DNA of 64,000 nt from Kitagawia praeruptora (taxonomy: Eukaryota; Streptophyta; Magnoliopsida; Apiales; Apiaceae). Below the pieces are notes generated by a model that was not told the DNA's origin, ran no database searches, and was given only the letters and a program-made list of their open reading frames with translations. The position numbers and the translations under genes were made by a program. Every line of letters begins with the position of its first letter. Position 1 is the stretch's first letter. The stretch lies in assembly GCA_037693485.1 (NCBI GenBank), contig CM075345.1, positions 114,257,501 to 114,321,500 on the forward strand. The letters run 5' to 3'. This document shows positions 57,652 through 64,000 of the stretch, piece after piece.

Positions 57652-60600
57652 TCAGTCTGCTTCTTTGAACACCGAAGCCTTCTCATGTTCAACCATATCA
57701 CCATGAAAATATATCTTGAGGCGTTGACCGTTAACTTTAAAAATTTTACCATCATAACCCTTCAAGTCAACAGCGCCATGAGGGTATACCTTCTCCACTA
57801 CAAAAGGACCTGACCATCTTGATTTTAGTTTACCAGGAAACAACCTCAAACGTGAGTTAAATAGTAGCACTTGTTGTCCTGCGTAAAACTCCCTCCGTCG
57901 GATGTGCTTGTCATGCCATCATTTTGTTCGTTCTTTGTAAATCCTCGCTTTTTCATAAGATTCAAGCTGAATCTCCTCTAGCTCGCTCAACTGAAGCAAC
58001 CGATTCTGACCCACAGTTTTTAAATTCATGTTGAGCTCCTTGATAGCCCAGAAAGCTTTATGTTCCAATTCTACCGGTAAGTGACATGACTTCCCAAAAA
58101 CAAGCCTATAAGGAGACATGCCAAGAGGAGTTTTGAATGCCGTTCGATAAGCCCACAATGCGTCATCTAATTTGAGAGACCAATCCTTTCGAGAACTATT
58201 AACAGTTTTCTCCAGAATTTGTTTCAATTCTCTATTTGATATTTCAACTTGACCGCTGGTTTGTGGATGATACGGAGTGGAAATTTTGTGAGTGACTCCA
58301 TATTTCTTCATCAGAGCATCGAAAGCTTTGTTGCAAAAATGGGAGCCTCCATCACTAATTATAGCTCGAGGTACCCCAAACCTTGTAAAAATATTTTTCT
58401 TCAAAAATTTCAGGACAACCTTTGAATCGTTCGAAGGACTTGCTATTGCTTCAACCCACTTTGAAACATAATCAACACCCACTAGGATAAATTCATTCTT
58501 AAAAGAAGATGGAAAGGGGCCCATAAAATCGATTCCCCAAATATCAAACATCTCCACCTCTAGAATATTTTGGAGCGGCATTTCATTTTTCCTTGAAATA
58601 TTCCCAGTACGTTGACAACGATCACAAGAAGTAACAAAGTGTCGGGCATCTTTGTACATAGTTGGCCAATAAAATCCACATTGCCAAATTTTAGCAATTG
58701 TTTTGTCTGTACCAGCATGTCCACCACTTTCTTTCGAATGACAATGCTCCAAAACACTAGATATCTCCTCCTCTGGAATACACCGTCTGAACATCCCATC
58801 ATTGCAATGCTTAAATAAAAGCGGTTCATCCCAAAAGTAGTGTTTAACATCTGCAAAGAATTTCTTCTTTTGATTATATGTCAAACCAGGAGGAATAATC
58901 CTACTTGCAAGATAATTTGCAAAATCAGCAAACCAAGGCTCTTGATTGGAGATTGCAAAAAGATTTTCTTCAGGAAATCTATCATCAAAAGGCTGTTCAT
59001 CATCCAACTGCGTTGCATCTTCTAATCTGGACAGGTGATCAGAAACAACATTTTCTACTCCCTTTTGTCCCGAATTTCAAGATCAAATTCCTGAAGTAGA
59101 AGAACCCATCTAATCAAGCGAGGCTTTGCATCATTCTTCTTCATAAGATATCGGATAGCTGCGTGATCAGTGAAGACAATCACCTTGGATCCCATGAGAT
59201 AAGATCTGAATTTATTGAGTGCTATTACCACTGCCAACATTTCTTTTTCAGTAGTAGTATAATTTTTCTGAGCTTCATCAAGTACTCTACTTGAGTAGCA
59301 GATCACATGCACCTTCCTGTCTTTTCTTTGGCCAAGAACAGCCCCAACTGCAAAGTCACTAGCGTCACACATTATTTCAAAGGGTAAATTCCAATCTGGA
59401 GAAGAAATAACAGGGGCTGTGGTTAAAGCTCGCTTCAACCTATCAAAAGCAATCAAACAATCCTTGTCAAAATCAAAAATAGTATCCTTATTGAGCAAAT
59501 TACATAAAGGCTTAGCATGACCGAGAAAACTTCTAACCCCTTTTACATTACTTGGTGGAGGTAATTTCTCAATTACTTGAATTTTTGCTCTATCCACCTC
59601 TATCCCTTTTTCTGAAATTTTATGCCCAAGTACAATGCCCTCTTGTACCATAAAATGACATTTTTCCCAATTTAACACTAAATTGACTTCTACACATCGA
59701 TGCAAAATATTACTTAAATTAGCAAGGCATGCATCAAATGAAGAACCATAAATAGTGAAATCATCCATAAATACTTCCATGGTACTTTCGACAAAATCTG
59801 AAAAAATTGCCATCATACAACGTTGAAACGTTGGAGGGGCATTGCACAAACCAAATGATACCCTTCTGAATGCAAATGTACCATACGGACAAGTAAATGT
59901 GGTCTTTTCTTGATCTTCAGGTGCAATAGGAATTTGAAAATAACCTGAAAATCCATCTAGGAAACAGAAATAAGCATTACCTGCAAGTCTTTCCAACATT
60001 TGATCAATAAATGGTAATGGAAAATGATCTTTGCGAGTAACATTATTTAATTTCCTATAGTCTATACAAACTCGCCACCCAGTAACCGTCCTAGTTGGAA
60101 TTAATTCACCATCTTTTTGAACAACAGTAATTCCTCCTTTTTTTGGTACAACGTGTATAGGGCTTACCCAAGGGCTATCAGAAATTGGATAAATTATTCC
60201 TGCATCTAACAATTTAGTAATTTCAGCCCTCACTACTTCTTTCATGTTAGGATTTAATCTTCTTTGACATTCAATTACAGGTTTATGATTTTCTTCCATT
60301 AAAATCCTATGCATACAAAAAGTAGGGCTGATCCCTTTAATATCAGAAATGGTCCATCCAATTGCTGTTTTATGTTTTCTTAAGACCCTCAAAGTCTTTT
60401 CTAATTGCAATTCATTTAATTCAGCATTCACAATAACAGGTAAAGTATTATTGGGACCAAGAAAAACATACCTGAGATTAGAAGGTAGTGGTTTCAAATC
60501 AAGAACCGGTGCTTGTTCTATAGAAGGAAGTGGAAGTGATGTACCTTTAGGAAGTTCCTCGAAATGTCTTCTCTTGTAGAATTGACCATTTGGAGCGTTA

Positions 60601-62939
60601 TCAAGCGCATAAGAAAACTGATTGTTTTCATCAATGATGCTAGCATTATTTTTCAAGTAAGCCTCAAGCGGATCTTCACAATGATTTTCTTCCCAAATCT
60701 CTTGCACCAACTCGTCCATAACATCAACTCTGTAGCAATGGTCACCAAAATCAGGAAATTTTTGAGCCTTCGCTATATCAAACTCAATTTTCTCATCCCC
60801 CACTCTCAAAGTTAACTTCCCTTGTCGAACATCAATCAAAGCTCCAGCAGTGGCTAAAAATGGTCTTCCCAAGATCAAAGGAATTTCAACATCTTCATCC
60901 ATATCTAACACCACAAAATCCACCGGAATATAGAAGTCCTTTACTTTCACCAACACATTATCTAAAACCCCAACTGGATATTTTAGAGTCCTGTCAGCTA
61001 ATTGCAAAGTCATTCTTGTGCTTGTTAATTCGGTGAACCCCATCTTTTTGCATACCGACAATGGTATCAAACTGACACTAGCACCCAAATCACAAAGAGC
61101 TTTATCAAAGACTTTATTCCCAATTAGACATGGTATAGAGAAACTACCTGGGTCCTTAAGTTTTTGAGGGAGCTTATTTTGAATCAAAGCACTGCATTCC
61201 TCCGTAAGAGCTACCACTGCATTTTCTTCCAGCTTTTTCTTGTTAGACAACAATTCTTTCAGAAACTTGACATATGAGGGCATTTGAGCTAATGCATCCG
61301 CAAATGGAATGTTAATACGAAGCTGCTTAAACACCTCCAAGAATTTTTCGTATTGTTTGCCCAACTTTTGTTGCTTCAATCTTTGAGGAAAAGGAATTTC
61401 TTGCAACTGAAATTTGTTTAGAGGAGGTTGAGATTCCTCTTCTTTTTCTTCTGTAGTTGTTGCTTTATCCACAATTTTCTGCTTGGATACTACTTCCTCC
61501 AACTGTTTTCCACTTCTCAAAGTGACTGCTTTGCATTGCTCCTTCGGATTAATTTCGGTTTTACTAGGTAAAGCACCTGTAAGCCTTGAGTTGAATGAAC
61601 TAGCAATCTGCCCCATCTGAGTTTCCAGATTTTTATTTTGATTTTCAATTCTATCAACCTTTTGCTCCAACCTGTCATATTGTTTCTCAATTTTCTCGAA
61701 TCGCTCGGATGTAGCATTAACAAATTTCTCGAGTGAAGATTCAAGTGAAGATTTGCTTTCTTGGGGAGGCTGATTCTGTTGCTGATTTCTGGGATGATAA
61801 TTGCCTTGGAAAGACTGTTTTTGGCCTCCTTGATTACTCCAAGAAAAGTTCGGATGATTACGCCAACCCGGATTATAAGAATTTGAATATGGATTATTTT
61901 GTTGGCTTGAGGAATTGTTGACAAAGTTGACATGATCAGGCCCATGACATTCCGAAAAATGATGGCCTCCTCCACATAATTCACAAACCATAGCTACATG
62001 AGCAATATTCAAATTAGCATGTTCCAAGCTTTTTGCAATAGCATCGACTTTAGAAGCTAAGAGCGAATAATTATCCACTCCATAAATTCCAGCAGCCTTT
62101 TTAGAGACATTTCTCTCATTGGACCAATTATAATTGTTGGCTGCCATTTCTTCAAGTAATTGAGTTGCTTGAGTTGGAAGCTTGTTCATTATTGCACCTC
62201 CTGCTGCTGCATCAATTGTGCTTTTAAATTGTTCAGAAACACCATTGTAAAATGTTTGCACAATTAGCCAATCAGGGATCCCATGATGAGGACATTTCCT
62301 TTGTAAATTCTTGAAACGTTCCCACGCTTCATAAAGAGATTCTGAATCAAACATTCTAAAGCTCGTGATGTCATTCCTCAATTTAGCTGTTTTTCCCGGT
62401 GGAAAGTATTTTGCCAAGAAAATTTTAAGAAGTTCTTCCCACGTTGTGATTGAACCTGGGCTTTGCGATTGCAACCATGTTTTTGCACTGTCCCTTAGTG
62501 AGAATGGAAAAAGTCTCAACCTGATTGCATCTTCAGCGACACCATTCAGTTTTATTGTGTCGCAAATTTCCACAAAATTGAACAAATGGTCATTGGCATC
62601 TTCTGTGACACCTCCTCCAAATTGTGACTGTTGCTCCATCTGAATAAGGCCCGGCTTTAACTCGAAATTATTGGCAGTTACGGTTGGTCTTACAATTCCT
62701 GGAAGCAAAATCGTGCTGGGAGCTGCATGCTCTCGTAGAGTACATTCTTGAATATCTCCCATTTCTGATTCTTCTTCACTAAGATTGTCTTCTTGCTCGT
62801 TGCTTTGCACTTCTTGACGTCTGTCCTCTTTCTCTTTTTGCAGTCGTTCGTTCCTGGATTTGTTCAACCTTCTGCACCTCTTTTCAATCTCGGGATCAAA
62901 TTCCAGAGGCGTGGTTGTCTTTCTTCGCATAAATTCCAA
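57652..62939 (-). pseudogene. Gag-Pol polyprotein of the Athila-like element, with two lesions
   Basis: The main frame (62939 to 59055, 1294 codons) has Gag (TWEELLKIFLAKYFPPGK), a zinc-knuckle-like CELCGGGHHFSEC near residue 325, and an aspartic protease (DLGASVSLIPL near 615). The reverse transcriptase has GFSGYFQIPI and FMDDF near 1056. The RNase H part has CDASDFAVGAVLGQ, EKEMLAVV and FTDHAA. The frame is lost near 59055 by a one-base change just after RNase H. The next frame (59007 to 57919) is the integrase: zinc-binding His/Cys region ending CDRCQRTG, then catalytic DDE residues in GIDFMGPF, IISDGGSHF and PQTSGQVEISNREL. A TGA at 57919-57921 separates its C-terminal tail (57918-57652, GPFVVEKVYPHGAVDL). 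Protease, RT, RNase H and integrase motifs are otherwise intact. Gag and Pol share one frame. Confidence 0.93.
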
Positions 62940-63038
62940 GTAATAAACACCCTGGCAGAAAAAGAAATAAAAACAATCAATTGAAAATTTTCCAAACTAA
63001 TAGAATCTGAAATAAAAATTGATATTAATAATGCCTTC

Positions 63039-63056
63039 CCCGGCAGCGGCGCCAAA
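63039..63056 (-). other. Primer-binding site (tRNA-Asp type)
   Basis: Four bases inside the 5' LTR, the minus strand reads TGGCGCCGCTGCCGGGGA, matching the TGGCGCCGTTGCCGGGG type common in plant Athila/Tat elements and complementary to the tRNA-Asp 3' end. Confidence 0.85.
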
Positions 63057-63060
63057 AACT

Positions 63061-64000
63061 TGTTGGACGTTTTGCAAGCGCACAAAATCGTATACAAGTA
63101 ATATAGTGTTTAAAAGTAGGATGTCGAACCCACGAGGAAGGTTTACTAACTACCGGACTTTAAATCAAACTTCTATTATTTAGAACAATGTAATTTTGGT
63201 GATTTGAATTATGACTAAACATGCAGAAAATTTACTTAAATTATCACAAATTAAATGCTAATAAAAATAAGGAAAATAGAGATATGATCAAAGATCAAAT
63301 ATTTATGTGAAAAGCCTAGGGAAATAATTTCATCATCTCATCGCAATATCAATTTCCTAATGTGGTTCACTTTGTCACGTCATTCTTAATCTTTATGTGA
63401 TAGTGGGATTCGATAATAATTTATATTCCGGTTAGGACATATAAATTCTCTACCAAAAATGCGATTTTTCTACTTTCGTGATAAAACCAAACACTTGGTA
63501 GGCATGGATATCCAAAACCCAAAATTACTACACAACCTATAATGGTATTTTCATCCACTAAAGCAATTATGTTTATTCAACCAAAGAATAATAATCCTCC
63601 CCTCTCGGATATCGAATTACATACATATAATTCAAGCAATTGATCGTCGACAATCAATTACAAGCGTTAAGAACGGATTTGAATAAATCACACAAGAATA
63701 AGAACTACCACATAAACCAAAAAAGTATGATATTGCTTCAAGATGAATCCATTAAATCCCTAGAAAAAGAGTTTAGTTCATGAATAACAATGTAACAACA
63801 ACAAGAAGCATGTTCAAAGAAGACATGGAAATAGAAATTAGAAAGTAAGTAGAAATCCCCTGAATTTCTTCAAGCTCTTCCTTCTCTTTGCTCTGTTTCT
63901 GGACTGCTGGAAATCTGCTCTAAAAATACAACTGCTAAGCCACTGATCTGTCTAAGTATATGGCGTAATTTTGTAGCTATTAGTGTGTATGAATGAGATT
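63061..64000 (-). repeat. 5' LTR of the Athila-like element (940 of about 1609 bp in window)
   Basis: Begins TGTTGGACGTTTTGC like the left LTR and matches it to the window end. The differences seen are one A/G at about 63140 and one G/A at about 63615. Confidence 0.93.

Larger units (their letters stand above)
53714..64000 (-). mobile_element. Athila-like Ty3/gypsy LTR retrotransposon (right end outside the window)
   Basis: Two LTRs in direct orientation (53714-55322 and 63061 onward) flank gag-pol on the minus strand, a tRNA-Asp-type primer-binding site next to the right LTR, and a purine tract next to the left LTR. Over the 940 bases visible in both LTRs I count two differences, so the insertion is recent. 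The coding region nevertheless has one frameshift and one in-frame stop. The target duplication cannot be checked because the right edge is missing. Confidence 0.92.

Overview
This is nuclear DNA from a flowering plant. It is AT-rich, its genes carry many GT-AG introns, it has (TTTAGGG)-type motifs, and every mobile element family seen is a plant type (Athila-like Ty3/gypsy, RTE-type LINE, Stowaway, hAT and Tourist MITEs, Helitrons). The single-copy genes look eudicot. The species cannot be fixed from the sequence alone. No prokaryotic, organellar or CRISPR sequence was seen.

Layout. 1-3542: a minus-strand Ty3/gypsy gag and its LTR, lying against the 3' remnant of an hAT transposase. 3543-5595: copy A of a duplicated K/E-rich gene, decayed. 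5576-11765: nested Helitrons, with a Tc1/mariner-type element inside them. 12321-16947: copy B of the duplicated gene, an intact-looking seven-exon Ulp1-like (C48) cysteine protease gene. 17343-24370: MITEs, an RTE LINE remnant and a 1.3-kb foldback element. 24590-27165: a broken 3' part of an oxidosqualene cyclase gene. 28221-40643: a complete 18-exon oxidosqualene cyclase gene (757 codons). Its first intron of 4.9 kb holds Helitrons, MITEs and a GC-rich repeat island. 41951-42709: a NAC-like gene on the minus strand. 42868-44424: a foldback element between two ~290-bp direct repeats. 44781-46279: an F-box/LRR/FBD gene on the minus strand. 46715-52488: MITEs, a poly(A)-tailed retroinsertion with target-site duplications, and Helitron debris. 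53714-64000: a young Athila-like LTR retrotransposon on the minus strand, lacking part of its right LTR.

The most interesting locus is the cyclase. It is full length and reads like cycloartenol synthase in the same residue register as Arabidopsis CAS1. However, three positions known to govern product outcome differ: Pro257, Gln477 and Leu481 instead of His, His and Ile, while Tyr410 and the DCTAE motif are kept. With a broken paralogous copy just upstream, it looks like a duplicated sterol cyclase that has moved towards a specialised product. That conclusion is inference; the residues themselves are read directly from the sequence.

The Helitrons share one pair of termini: a 5' TCTATACTATATTATAAAAGC type end, and a 3' hairpin followed by TTATAAGCTAG. 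Several carry a tRNA-like B box. The MITEs give unusually clean target-site duplications, so many boundaries below are exact.
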